The notes under the pieces were generated by a model that worked only from the letters and a program-made list of their open reading frames with translations, searched no databases and had not been told where the DNA came from. From a virus: a stretch of DNA of 33,214 bases. The position numbers were made by a program, and so were the translations under genes. Of the stretch, positions 22,292-28,288 are shown piece after piece (position 1 is the first letter of the stretch; each line of letters starts with the position of its first letter). The DNA lies in IMG/VR virus record IMGVR_UViG_3300042340_000110, positions 1 through 33,214 of that record; one strand, 5' to 3'.

Positions 22292-22503
22292 CTCTCGCGT
22301 CCTTTCTGCGTTGTGAAATCCCGCTCGGCGTCCTGCGTTGCGGGTGGTTGTTGCGTCCGTGCTGCTGGGGCTCCGCCCCACTCCTTCCACCGATTGACTC
22401 CTTCTTGCGGCAGTCCTGAACGGTTGTCACCCACCCGAATTGGCAAGGAGCGTAAGCGGGGGGGGGGGGGCAACCCCCGTGCCAAACCGCTCGTGATTTC
22501 CGG
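22292..22503. other. 212-bp intergenic stretch with hairpin and 13-G tract
   Basis: This is the longest gap in the window. It holds a perfect short hairpin TGGGGC-TCC-GCCCCA (22366-22380), a run of 13 G (22458-22470) followed by CAACCCCC that can fold back on the run, and the recT-operon ribosome site. A minus-strand open frame from TTG 22485 passes through the C run and ends at 22288, overlapping the next start as ATGA; its coding status is uncertain. No convincing promoter pair was seen. Confidence 0.55.
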
Positions 22504-22722
22504 CTAGTGCGTCACGTCCTTGGCCGACACGGCCAGCCATCCGCCGTCGATCTCGATGCTCAGGCGGTCGCCGTCGATGTCCCAAATCCGGCCCTGCCAA
22601 CGCTTGCCGCCAGACGTGCCGCTGACGTAGTCGCCGATGGCGTAGACGCGAGGGCCGGGCGTGTGCTCAGGCATCGCAGCGACGGCGGCGAGGTACTCGT
22701 TCTGGTGAGGATCATGGCTCAT
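22504..22722 (-). CDS. Small SH3-like beta-barrel protein, hypothetical (72 aa)
   Basis: ATG 22722 has GGAGG seven bases upstream. After a short front (MSHDPHQNEYLAAVAAMPEH) the protein is beta-rich: RVYAIGDYVSGTSGGKRWQG, RIWDIDGDRLSIEIDGGWLA and a final VSAKDVTH. The GDYV...GRIWDIDGD pattern suggests a small SH3- or KOW-like barrel. Two promoter candidates (22753-22780 and 22846-22875) lie directly upstream, so it is the first gene of its own unit. Confidence 0.7.
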   Translation of the reverse strand: MSHDPHQNEYLAAVAAMPEHTPGPRVYAIGDYVSGTSGGKRWQGRIWDIDGDRLSIEIDGGWLAVSAKDVTH

Positions 22723-22752
22723 TTGTGGGCCTCCTTCGTGATGTGGTGCGGC

Positions 22753-22780
22753 AGTGTAAATCCGTTCAGGCAATCGTCAA
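22753..22780 (-). promoter_or_regulatory. Promoter candidate for the 22722 gene
   Basis: On the minus strand TTGACG (22780-22775), a 16-base spacer and TACACT (22758-22753) match sigma-70-type boxes at five and four of six positions. The predicted start near 22746 leaves a leader of about 24 bases with the GGAGG ribosome site inside. Confidence 0.6.
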
Positions 22781-22830
22781 GACGTGGTGTACAAGCATTC
22801 CAGTGGGACCAACCTTGCGGGTGTTGGTAG

Positions 22831-22841
22831 CGGTAGTTGGG
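22831..22841 (-). promoter_or_regulatory. Operator-like repeat copy 1
   Basis: CCCAACTACCG on the minus strand. It shares 14 bases (CCCAACTACCGCTA) with the copy at 22853-22863, 22 bases away, and lies just after the -10 box of the promoter at 22846-22875, near the expected transcription start. A protein bound here would block initiation. Confidence 0.6.
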
Positions 22842-22845
22842 CTAT

Positions 22846-22875
22846 TGTCTAGCGGTAGTTGGGTCATCGTGTCAA
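22846..22875 (-). promoter_or_regulatory. Promoter candidate with internal operator copy 2
   Basis: TTGACA (22875-22870) and TAGACA (22851-22846) are 18 bases apart on the minus strand. CCCAACTACCG (22863-22853) lies inside the spacer. The -35 box overlaps the end of the 47-aa gene. Good -35, moderate -10. Confidence 0.55.
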
Positions 22876-23007
22876 GGCACCGGCGAGGCCGGCCAGCAAC
22901 TCAAGCAGGTCGTGGATGGCACGGGCAGCCGGCGAATCGGTGCCGAGCTCCTGGCCGATGCGGACAAGGACTAGCGATTGCAGGGCAGCGTTCCAGCGGC
23001 GTTGCAT
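22864..23007 (-). CDS. Very small helical protein (47 aa)
   Basis: ATG 23007 has an excellent ribosome site (AAGGAGG, eight bases upstream), which supports a gene too short for most callers. The product MQRRWNAALQSLVLVRIGQE continues with AARAIHDLLELLAGLAGALT, an amphipathic or weakly hydrophobic helix. No family recognised. Such small helical proteins in early regions may be host-takeover or anti-defence factors, but no evidence identifies a target. Confidence 0.65.
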   Translation of the reverse strand: MQRRWNAALQSLVLVRIGQELGTDSPAARAIHDLLELLAGLAGALTR

Positions 23008-23046
23008 GACGTGGCCCTCCTTGGCCTGAGAATCCTGTGTGCGATT

Positions 23047-23082
23047 GCCACCCGTTTCGCAGCTGTCGGCAGGCCGGGTGGC
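23047..23082 (-). repeat. Seven-base inverted repeat in leader of the 47-aa gene
   Basis: GCCACCC (23047-23053) and GGGTGGC (23076-23082) can pair around a 22-base loop in the gap between two small genes. It may be a weak terminator or leader structure. No T run follows. Confidence 0.35.
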
Positions 23083-23099
23083 CCCACCTAGTCGGCGAT

Positions 23100-23309
23100 T
23101 CAGTCGCGCCAGCCAGGGCAAACCTCGTCCATCAAGGCGTCAACGGCATCCGTGCCGAGGCGGCTTTCGATGGCGTCATAGGCACACGCCCGGATCATCC
23201 GCTCGTGCTCGCAGGCAAGTTGGCCGCCCCCCAGCTGACGAACGATGTCGTAGGCGACGTTGACCGGCTGGGCCTTGATCTTCGCGGTGATGATTTCGAC
23301 AACGTGCAT
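23100..23309 (-). CDS. Small hypothetical early protein (69 aa)
   Basis: ATG 23309 follows GGAG at eight bases. The product MHVVEIITAKIKAQPVNVAY continues with DIVRQLGGGQLACEHERMIR, ACAYDAIESRLGTDAVDALM and DEVCPGWRD; it is helical with three Cys. No family recognised. A strong promoter (23362-23390) carrying an operator copy lies about 50 bases upstream, so it is first in a regulated transcript with the 47-aa gene. Confidence 0.7.
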   Translation of the reverse strand: MHVVEIITAKIKAQPVNVAYDIVRQLGGGQLACEHERMIRACAYDAIESRLGTDAVDALMDEVCPGWRD

Positions 23310-23361
23310 GGCTTGGTCTCCCGGCTGGCGTTGCGTCAGGTCTCATGTGCCTAACGTGTGT

Positions 23362-23390
23362 ACTGTAGGGTATCGGTAGTTGGGCGTCAA
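23362..23390 (-). promoter_or_regulatory. Strong promoter with operator copy 3 in the spacer
   Basis: On the minus strand TTGACG (23390-23385), exactly 17 bases, TACAGT (23367-23362). CCCAACTACCG (23384-23374) begins immediately after the -35 box. The geometry is the best sigma-70 match in the window. The expected start is near 23355, driving the 69-aa and 47-aa genes. Confidence 0.7.
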
Positions 23391-23436
23391 GCGGATAAAT
23401 CGGATTTTCTGGAGTGCGTTTTCTCCGGGGAAAACG

Positions 23437-23712
23437 CTACTTCTGGCCGGGCTTCCGGCGGGCCGCCTTTTTCCGCTTTGCGGCGGGCCGCTTGGCCAGG
23501 TGCTTCTTGCCGACTGACCGCGTGGTCAGGGCGTCTCGAGCCTGCTTGGCGGCCGACGTGGGGATCAGCCAGACACGCTGGCCGATGCGACGTGCGCCGG
23601 GCAGCTTGCCCTCGCGGAGCAGGATTCGGACCCAGCCGTCTGTGCAGCCCATGAGCTCAACGGCCTCGGTGACCGTGAGGTATTCGCCGCCGTCAAGTTT
23701 TTGCGGTGCCAT
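23437..23712 (-). CDS. Excisionase-like HTH protein with Lys-rich tail (91 aa)
   Basis: The first 60 residues (GGEYLTVTEAVELMGCTDGW, VRILLREGKLPGARRIGQRV, WLIPTSAAKQA) are a MerR/HTH_17 excisionase-type unit. The last 20 residues (KRPAAKRKKAARRKPGQ) are histone-H1-like and nearly all Lys, Arg, Ala and Pro. It is divergent from the integrase, so a role as recombination directionality factor or as regulator of int is likely. ATG 23712 has GAGGG at nine bases. ATG 23721 is an alternative, and is almost at the predicted transcription start. Confidence 0.8.
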   Translation of the reverse strand: MAPQKLDGGEYLTVTEAVELMGCTDGWVRILLREGKLPGARRIGQRVWLIPTSAAKQARDALTTRSVGKKHLAKRPAAKRKKAARRKPGQK

Positions 23713-23728
23713 TGCAACCATCCCTCAG

Positions 23729-23756
23729 ATACTACAGTTAGCCGGTAGTTGGTCAA
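23729..23756 (-). promoter_or_regulatory. Promoter for excisionase-like gene, with operator copy 4
   Basis: On the minus strand TTGACC (23756-23751), 16 bases, TAGTAT (23734-23729). The spacer holds CCAACTACCG (23752-23743), overlapping the end of the -35 box. The predicted start lies near 23722, only about ten bases before the chosen ATG, so the message may be leaderless or nearly so. Confidence 0.6.
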
Positions 23757-23770
23757 ATCGACCACCGACC

Positions 23771-23800
23771 TTGCCTCTCGCACTAGAAACGCTGTACACT
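23771..23800 (+). promoter_or_regulatory. Weak distal integrase promoter candidate
   Basis: TTGCCT (23771-23776), 18 bases, TACACT (23795-23800). The boxes are weaker than those at 23849-23877. TGTACAC at 23794-23800 recurs at 23858-23864. Confidence 0.35.
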
Positions 23801-23848
23801 ATCAACCGACCCGCCAAGGGCCGATTGTTCAAACGGATGGGGTGCAGA

Positions 23849-23877
23849 TTGAACGTATGTACACCGTCGGATACATT
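23849..23877 (+). promoter_or_regulatory. Integrase promoter
   Basis: TTGAAC (23849-23854), exactly 17 bases, TACATT (23872-23877) on the plus strand. The expected start near 23884 gives a leader of about 26 bases carrying AAAGGGAGA before the integrase ATG. GTTCAA at 23827-23832 is an inverted copy of the -35 region TTGAAC. Confidence 0.65.
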
Positions 23878-23909
23878 CGCCCCTTTGGCACAACAAAGGG
23901 AGACGAAAG

Positions 23910-24824
23910 ATGACGCTGCGAGACCTGCTGATTGATCGTATTGCCCCGCTGAAGAACTTGAACGACCGCTCGGTGGCGATGTACCTGAGCACGCTGGAAC
24001 GGTTCAGGGACTTCCTCGGCCACGAGCCTACGGTGGATGACCTTGATGACCTGACGGCCGCCAAGTTCCTCCGGTGGCGGGCCAGCACGGTGCACAGCAA
24101 GTGCCGTGGGCTGATCTCGCCGGCTAGCCTAGCCAAAGACTCTGCTCACCTGCGGAGCCTGTGGACGTGGCTCGCAAAGAAGAGGTGGAAGAAGTCGAAC
24201 GGCGAATTGCTCGAGTTCCCCGACTACGCCCGGCCCCGCGTCCCCAAGCCCGTGCCGAAGGCGTACAAGGCCGATGAGCTCGCTAGGCTCATCAAGACGG
24301 CGCGGCACCGAAAGGGCCATGTAGCTGGCAAGCCGGCCGCCTGGTACTGGGTGACCAAACTTTTGGCCATGTTCCAGACCGGGGAGAGAATCGGTGCCAT
24401 CCTCGCCCTACGCTGGTCCGAGGTGGATCTGGAGCGGCATACCCTGACGTTTCTTGCCGCCACCCGTAAAGGCCACAGGGAGACGATTACACGCCCGATC
24501 ACGCCGCAGCTGGCCGAATACCTAGCCATGCACAAGGGGGCTCCTGGCGAGCGTGTGTGGCCCTGGTTGGATGACCGGGAATTGCTGTCGTGCTACTCGT
24601 CTCTCAGGGTGCTGTGCCGCACGGCTGGCGTGCCATACCTGCCGTTCCACAGCATCCGCAAGGCGACGGCCTCTTACCTGAAGCGGGCCGGAATCTCAGC
24701 CAAGAAGCAGCTGGGCCACAGCAGCGAAGAGATGGCCGAGACCCACTACTATGACGAAGACATCACTGGCCGGGAGTCCAACCTCGACTACCTGCCGGAT
24801 ATCAACGAGCCGCCGGCGGCTTGA
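23910..24824 (+). CDS. int: Tyrosine recombinase / integrase (304 aa)
   Basis: Only plus-strand gene. An N-terminal SAM-like core-binding domain (DLLIDRIAPLKNLNDRSVAM, about 5-90) leads to the catalytic domain with Arg160 in QTGERIGAILALRW, Lys187 in TRKGHRETI, His247 and Arg250 in HSIRKATASYL, His270 in LGHSSEEM, and the Tyr nucleophile at 280 or 281 in THYYDED. It should integrate and excise the phage genome. ATG 23910 has AAAGGGAGA just upstream. No attP core could be identified; the flanks 23757-23909 and 24825-24890 are the places to look. Confidence 0.95.
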   Translation: MTLRDLLIDRIAPLKNLNDRSVAMYLSTLERFRDFLGHEPTVDDLDDLTAAKFLRWRASTVHSKCRGLISPASLAKDSAHLRSLWTWLAKKRWKKSNGELLEFPDYARPRVPKPVPKAYKADELARLIKTARHRKGHVAGKPAAWYWVTKLLAMFQTGERIGAILALRWSEVDLERHTLTFLAATRKGHRETITRPITPQLAEYLAMHKGAPGERVWPWLDDRELLSCYSSLRVLCRTAGVPYLPFHSIRKATASYLKRAGISAKKQLGHSSEEMAETHYYDEDITGRESNLDYLPDINEPPAA

Positions 24825-24839
24825 ACCGAGCAAGCGGGG

Positions 24840-24874
24840 AGCGGCGTGGGGGAAAGGATAAAGCCCGCGCCGCT
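24840..24874. terminator. Bidirectional terminator-like hairpin between convergent genes
   Basis: AGCGGCGTGGG (24840-24850) pairs with CCCGCGCCGCT (24864-24874) over eleven positions, one of them a wobble, around a 13-base loop. It lies in the 66-base gap between the convergent ends of the integrase and the minus-strand gene. No U run is present on either side, so it may slow or block both transcripts less completely than a classical terminator. Confidence 0.6.
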
Positions 24875-24890
24875 CAACCCGCCGCCCGGC

Positions 24891-25097
24891 TCAATCTCCG
24901 CGAATGTGTGACAGCGACGGCAACTCATCACGCTGGGCAATGGTCACGGCGAGCCGGCCCTTCACACGCGAGAGCTCGGCGAGCAGCCGTAGCACGTCGG
25001 CCGCAAGCGTCCCGCTTGTTCCGGTAAATGCACCAGAGAACTTGCGGGCTCGCATCTCGCACTCAAGCAGGTAGGCGTCGGAGAGCGGCTCAGCCAC
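24891..25097 (-). CDS. Small hypothetical protein (68 aa)
   Basis: GTG 25097 is chosen because it overlaps the previous stop by 8 bases (GTGGCTGA), like other junctions here. The product MAEPLSDAYLLECEMRARKF continues with SGAFTGTSGTLAADVLRLLA and ELSRVKGRLAVTIAQRD, probably two helices with a charged end. No family recognised. Last gene of the rightward accessory operon, facing the integrase end. Confidence 0.6.
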   Translation of the reverse strand: MAEPLSDAYLLECEMRARKFSGAFTGTSGTLAADVLRLLAELSRVKGRLAVTIAQRDELPSLSHIRGD

Positions 25098-25578
25098 GAG
25101 CGTGCTCCCGGTACACCACCAAGGCAATCGCTGCATACGCCGCAATGTCTAGCAGCGTGTCCTCTACGCCGTCGAACTCGACCTCGCCACGGCGAAAGAA
25201 CGACCGCAGCCGCTGCATCTTGTCGGCCATCCGCAGCACGCAGCCAGCGTAGGCAGGGACGTTAATTACGTCGGCCGAGTTGCGGATGTTGGCCAGGGCA
25301 TCCTCATCGACGCCGTAGTCCATGGTTTTCCGCATGTGCAGCGACCGGAGTTCCTCGAGCACGGCCACGAATGAATCGGTGCCGGGGCGATACTTAGGCG
25401 TTGGCGGATTCCATTCGGCGTACGTCTCGCTCAGGACACCGTCACCGCACAGCCGCTCGCCTTCGCAGCACGACGGCTCGTATCCCACCATCTTCGGGTC
25501 ATCGGCCGGCGTTGCCGCCATGCGTGCGGAAACTGCGGAGCGGATCGCTGCGGTGCTGTCCTCAAGGGTCGTGCTCAT
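25090..25578 (-). CDS. Nmad1/DUF1599-like protein (162 aa)
   Basis: The C-terminal half (residues about 80-158) reads SLHMRKTMDYGVDEDALANI, GCVLRMADKMQRLRSFFRRG and VEDTLLDIAAYAAIALVVYR. The K-x-x-DYG, R-x-x-DK and DTL-x-DIAAYA positions match DUF1599, the nucleotide modification associated domain 1, an all-alpha fold related to MazG-type proteins. The N-terminal half with CCEGERLCGDG is not recognised. Coupled to the phosphoesterase gene by ATGA. It probably binds or processes nucleotides. Confidence 0.75.
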   Translation of the reverse strand: MSTTLEDSTAAIRSAVSARMAATPADDPKMVGYEPSCCEGERLCGDGVLSETYAEWNPPTPKYRPGTDSFVAVLEELRSLHMRKTMDYGVDEDALANIRNSADVINVPAYAGCVLRMADKMQRLRSFFRRGEVEFDGVEDTLLDIAAYAAIALVVYREHARG

Positions 25579-26639
25579 TCCTTTGCCTTTCGTAAGTCGC
25601 GGTCACAAAAGATTCTGTACGCCTTCGTCATCTCGTTCCGCTCGTGGTCAATCACGATGGCGGCCTGGCACGGATGCTCGCCGCCTTCGGCCTTGATCCT
25701 CACGCTGTACGCCGAAGGCCCGATGACACTGCCATTCGTGACGTAGTTGCGGCCGACGCTGAACTGGTGCCAATGTCCGATGCACGTCAAGTCGGCCCGC
25801 TGCGTCGTGTCCCACGCCGCAATGGCCTTCTTGAGTGGCACATGCACGCCACCGATGCCGCCCTGAAATTTCACGGCGTGACCATGACAGAACCGCATGG
25901 CGAACCCGTCAAGGTCGAGGTAGTTGAGATGCCCTTCTCCGATATGCCACCGCACGTTTTTCCGTGACTCGGCGGCCCGCATCGTCAGATACAGGTGCTG
26001 CTCGTAGGACGTGTCGGCCTCGTTGGTGCGGAGCTTCTCGGTAGTTCTCCCGTGGTTGCCGCACGACGTAGCGACGATGACTTCCTTGGCGTTGTCCGAG
26101 ACGGCATCAAGAAACCCACGCAGCCGCTCGCCAATCCAACGGATGGCGGCCAGCGGGTGCAGGCTGTTCTCCTCGGCAAGTTCTGGGTGGATCATGCCAG
26201 AGATCATGTCGCCGCCAAGCCAGAGCACGACGCGGTCGATGCTGGCCAGCCCACGCTCGTGCTCAAGCATCGCCAAGAACCGCTGCTGCAGTTCAGCCAT
26301 GCGGGCATCGCACACGTCGAGGTCATAGGCATTGGTGCCATTGACGGCCTCGGGGCGTACGGTCTCTTCGCAGTGAACGTCGCTGATGAGCAGCACCATC
26401 GTGCCGGCGTGCCGCTTGCCTTTGACGCTTTTGGTCAAGGCCCGCTTCGGGGCGATGCCCTTGAGCGACACCAGGGCGTCCGCACGCTCACGCTCTCTGT
26501 CGATCTGCGACAGGGCCGCCTTGTAACGCCCCTTCAGCGACGCCACCTCAGACCGCAGCCGGGCCAACTCCGCATCGGCTGCGAGTTGCTGGGCAGCGTC
26601 GAGCTCGTTGGCCACTTCGTCTGCTAGCTTTTTAGCCAT
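25575..26639 (-). CDS. Calcineurin-like metallophosphoesterase (354 aa)
   Basis: After a charged coiled-coil N-terminus (about 1-65) the phosphoesterase motifs appear in order: LISDVHCEE, LWLGGDMISG, TSCGNHGR, FCHGHAVKF and IGHWHQFS, giving the D-x-H, GD, GNH, GH and GHxH metal ligands. It likely cleaves a phosphodiester or nucleotide. Proteins of this kind recur in phages of many hosts; a role in DNA or RNA processing is possible. It overlaps the 78-aa gene by 16 bases and is coupled to the Nmad1-like gene. Confidence 0.88.
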   Translation of the reverse strand: MAKKLADEVANELDAAQQLAADAELARLRSEVASLKGRYKAALSQIDRERERADALVSLKGIAPKRALTKSVKGKRHAGTMVLLISDVHCEETVRPEAVNGTNAYDLDVCDARMAELQQRFLAMLEHERGLASIDRVVLWLGGDMISGMIHPELAEENSLHPLAAIRWIGERLRGFLDAVSDNAKEVIVATSCGNHGRTTEKLRTNEADTSYEQHLYLTMRAAESRKNVRWHIGEGHLNYLDLDGFAMRFCHGHAVKFQGGIGGVHVPLKKAIAAWDTTQRADLTCIGHWHQFSVGRNYVTNGSVIGPSAYSVRIKAEGGEHPCQAAIVIDHERNEMTKAYRIFCDRDLRKAKE

Positions 26640-26860
26640 CGTGCGATCACCTTTTCAGAAGGCATCGACCATCCATTCGCCTTGGCGGCTTGGATCGCCA
26701 GCCGGGCCACGACGAATGGTTTCGGCCCAAGCGTCCCAGCCTGATACCGCTCACGCAGTTCCTCGAGTTCAGCGACGGCGGCCTTCGGAAGACGAGACTG
26801 CCACGGCAGGTGGTCACGAACGCCAGACTCGACGGCCGATAGCAGCGTCATCTTGGCCAT
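26624..26860 (-). CDS. Small helical protein, phage type (78 aa)
   Basis: ATG 26860 has AAAGGAG five bases upstream; the longer open frame is shadow. The product MAKMTLLSAVESGVRDHLPW continues with LPKAAVAELEELRERYQAGT and a closing SMPSEKVIARWLKS. This looks like a small helix-turn-helix relative, with a W-x(n)-V-x-RWL end, but is not recognised with certainty. Coupled to the phosphoesterase gene by a 16-base overlap. Confidence 0.65.
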   Translation of the reverse strand: MAKMTLLSAVESGVRDHLPWQSRLPKAAVAELEELRERYQAGTLGPKPFVVARLAIQAAKANGWSMPSEKVIARWLKS

Positions 26861-26862
26861 GC

Positions 26863-27144
26863 TCACTCCTTTGGCGTCATCGTGTAGAGCATCGCCAAAA
26901 CACGCCGCTGCACCTTGGCCAGCTCGGTGACGGCCTCTTCGCTGATGCTCGGGCCTAGCGTGGCGTGTGCAATCTCGTGCAGGATGGTCTCGATGCGTGA
27001 CCACCCACGGGCACGCTCGTCGATGAGGATCCTTGGCCGAGCGGCGTTGTCAAAGAACGTCCATCCGGCAGCGTCGCCGGTGAGCTTGGTGAATCGCAGC
27101 AGCCACCGCTTGCCGTCGATCTTGACGTTGTGATCGTCTGGCAT
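26863..27144 (-). CDS. Minimal HExxH metallopeptidase (93 aa)
   Basis: The protein has an N-terminal beta part (VKIDGKRWLLRFTKLTGDAA, GWTFFDNAARPRILIDERAR) and then IETILHEIAHATLGPSISEE, with HEIAH at residues 56-60, the zincin signature. EE at 69-70 may supply the third ligand. It resembles small ImmA/IrrE- or SprT-like phage peptidases, reduced to the active-site helix and flanks. ATG 27144 has GAGG upstream. Possible jobs are cutting a repressor or host factor; no target is visible. Confidence 0.75.
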   Translation of the reverse strand: MPDDHNVKIDGKRWLLRFTKLTGDAAGWTFFDNAARPRILIDERARGWSRIETILHEIAHATLGPSISEEAVTELAKVQRRVLAMLYTMTPKE

Positions 27145-27147
27145 GGC

Positions 27148-27294
27148 TCACCTCGTCGCCGCCAGGTAGAGGCCCACGTTCGCAAACGCATATCCGGCGT
27201 AGGCAATCGCCAGCCCGGCCTTGCCGTGCCACGCGAGATCCGCAGCCACGTAGGCGTAGACCACGCCCGTGAGTGCAATGAGCCAGCCGGCCAT
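27148..27294 (-). CDS. 48-aa membrane protein with two TM helices
   Basis: ATG 27294 follows GAAAGGACTCAGC. The product starts MAGWLIALTGVVYAYVAADL and has a second helix AGLAIAYAGYAFANVGLYLA after a short HGK loop. Two helices in 48 residues leave almost no soluble part. Possible roles are a small holin, a superinfection factor or a membrane anchor; no family recognised. Small size makes it easy to miss, but the ribosome site and hydrophobic periodicity support it. Confidence 0.65.
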   Translation of the reverse strand: MAGWLIALTGVVYAYVAADLAWHGKAGLAIAYAGYAFANVGLYLAATR

Positions 27295-27329
27295 GCTGAG
27301 TCCTTTCGCACGCCACCCTAGCGTGGGCG

Positions 27330-27647
27330 TCAACTCGTCTGGCCGGGCGGCAGACCGAGCCTCTCGCCCAGACGATTCAAGGCAGCCTGCCGCTTGGCAC
27401 ACCCGCAGTCCTTCACCCCAACTGCCGAGGCCACCGCCTGGACCCGTTGCTTCGTGATGCCCACGGCGTCGAGCCCGGCGGCCACTATGTCGCCTAGGCC
27501 CGCCTTCGCTCGCGGGTACGCCGGGTGCGTCTCGTCCACCACCAGGCGGTCGCCGTCCTCGCTGACGATGCACGGCCGTACCTGCTCGAGCGTGTAACCA
27601 CGCTGGCGGCACCGGGCCTCAAGATGGGCGAGGCGGCAGGGGATCAT
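27330..27647 (-). CDS. Tail-region protein with C-terminal CGCAKR motif (105 aa)
   Basis: ATG 27647 overlaps the previous stop as ATGA. The product has a front with PCRLAHLEARCRQRGYTLEQ and VRPCIVSEDGDRLVVDETHP, and a C-terminal VGVKDCGCAKRQAALNRLGE. Both parts resemble pieces found in phage tail-tip-region proteins, with the second like the CGxCxKRxxALN motif. The role is unknown; paired cysteines may bind metal. It is the last gene of the tail cluster. Confidence 0.7.
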   Translation of the reverse strand: MIPCRLAHLEARCRQRGYTLEQVRPCIVSEDGDRLVVDETHPAYPRAKAGLGDIVAAGLDAVGITKQRVQAVASAVGVKDCGCAKRQAALNRLGERLGLPPGQTS

Positions 27648-28288
27648 GGGAGCGGGTTGCATGGGTCGACGCCGGCCGCCTCGACGCACTCCGAGTATGC
27701 CGAGCAGACTGCCCTTGTGAACGGGACGCAGGCAATCGCAATCGTCCCGGTGTCACAGTCGCCGAGAACGTCTTCGTCGATGTCCGTCACGCACTCGGCG
27801 CAGTCATTTACCAGGCGGTATCGGTAATACCACTGCGTCCTCGCCGCGGCCGCTCCTGGCGTGCGGAACGGGTCCGTTGAGTTCCAGCACGACGCCCCAG
27901 GAAAGTTGATGTGGTCCTGGAGGAGTCCAGCCGTTCCGGCGCATCCGCCCTGGCTTCCGTTGACGAACAAGGTTCCCGGCGGCTGCTCGATCGGTATCGT
28001 GTCGGGCGTCATGGGTGCGGCGTTTCCGCCTTCCGTCCAGACGACGGCATAGTGGGAGATCACCTGCTCCTGGCACAGAAACAGCCCGTAGTCACAACAA
28101 AAACACGGATCCGTACAGCTCTCCCCTGCCTTCCAGACGCCGCCCGCGTCCTCGCACTGCGTCCGCGTGTTCTTGGTCGGATCCGGCTCGCCGTCGATGC
28201 AGCAGCAGCCGCAGCAGCAATCCTGCTCCGTCCCAACCTTACCGTCACGCAGCACGGGCTTGCCGTCTTGGAACGTGATGAGCGTCAT
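27644..28288 (-). CDS. Cysteine-rich tail-region protein (214 aa, 21 Cys)
   Basis: ATG 28288 overlaps the previous stop as ATGA. The front has DCCCGCCCIDGEPDPT, with six Cys between 24 and 30, then QCEDAGGVWKAGESCTDPCFCC, a Cys-knot-like layout. The rest is beta-rich with SHYAVVWTEGGNAAP, QWYYRYRLVNDCAECVTDI and more Cys to a total of 21. No signal peptide. Probably a tail-tip or fibre part stabilised by metal or disulfides after release. No family recognised with confidence. Confidence 0.75.
   Translation of the reverse strand: MTLITFQDGKPVLRDGKVGTEQDCCCGCCCIDGEPDPTKNTRTQCEDAGGVWKAGESCTDPCFCCDYGLFLCQEQVISHYAVVWTEGGNAAPMTPDTIPIEQPPGTLFVNGSQGGCAGTAGLLQDHINFPGASCWNSTDPFRTPGAAAARTQWYYRYRLVNDCAECVTDIDEDVLGDCDTGTIAIACVPFTRAVCSAYSECVEAAGVDPCNPLP

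Noticed and set aside
23757-23909. tRNA fragment as attP near the integrase
   Set aside because: GTTCAAAC at 23827 recalls a T-loop, but no proper T-arm stem surrounds it.
23783-24136. Minus-strand frame opposite the integrase
   Set aside because: The integrase motifs on the other strand are complete; this frame shows no domain.
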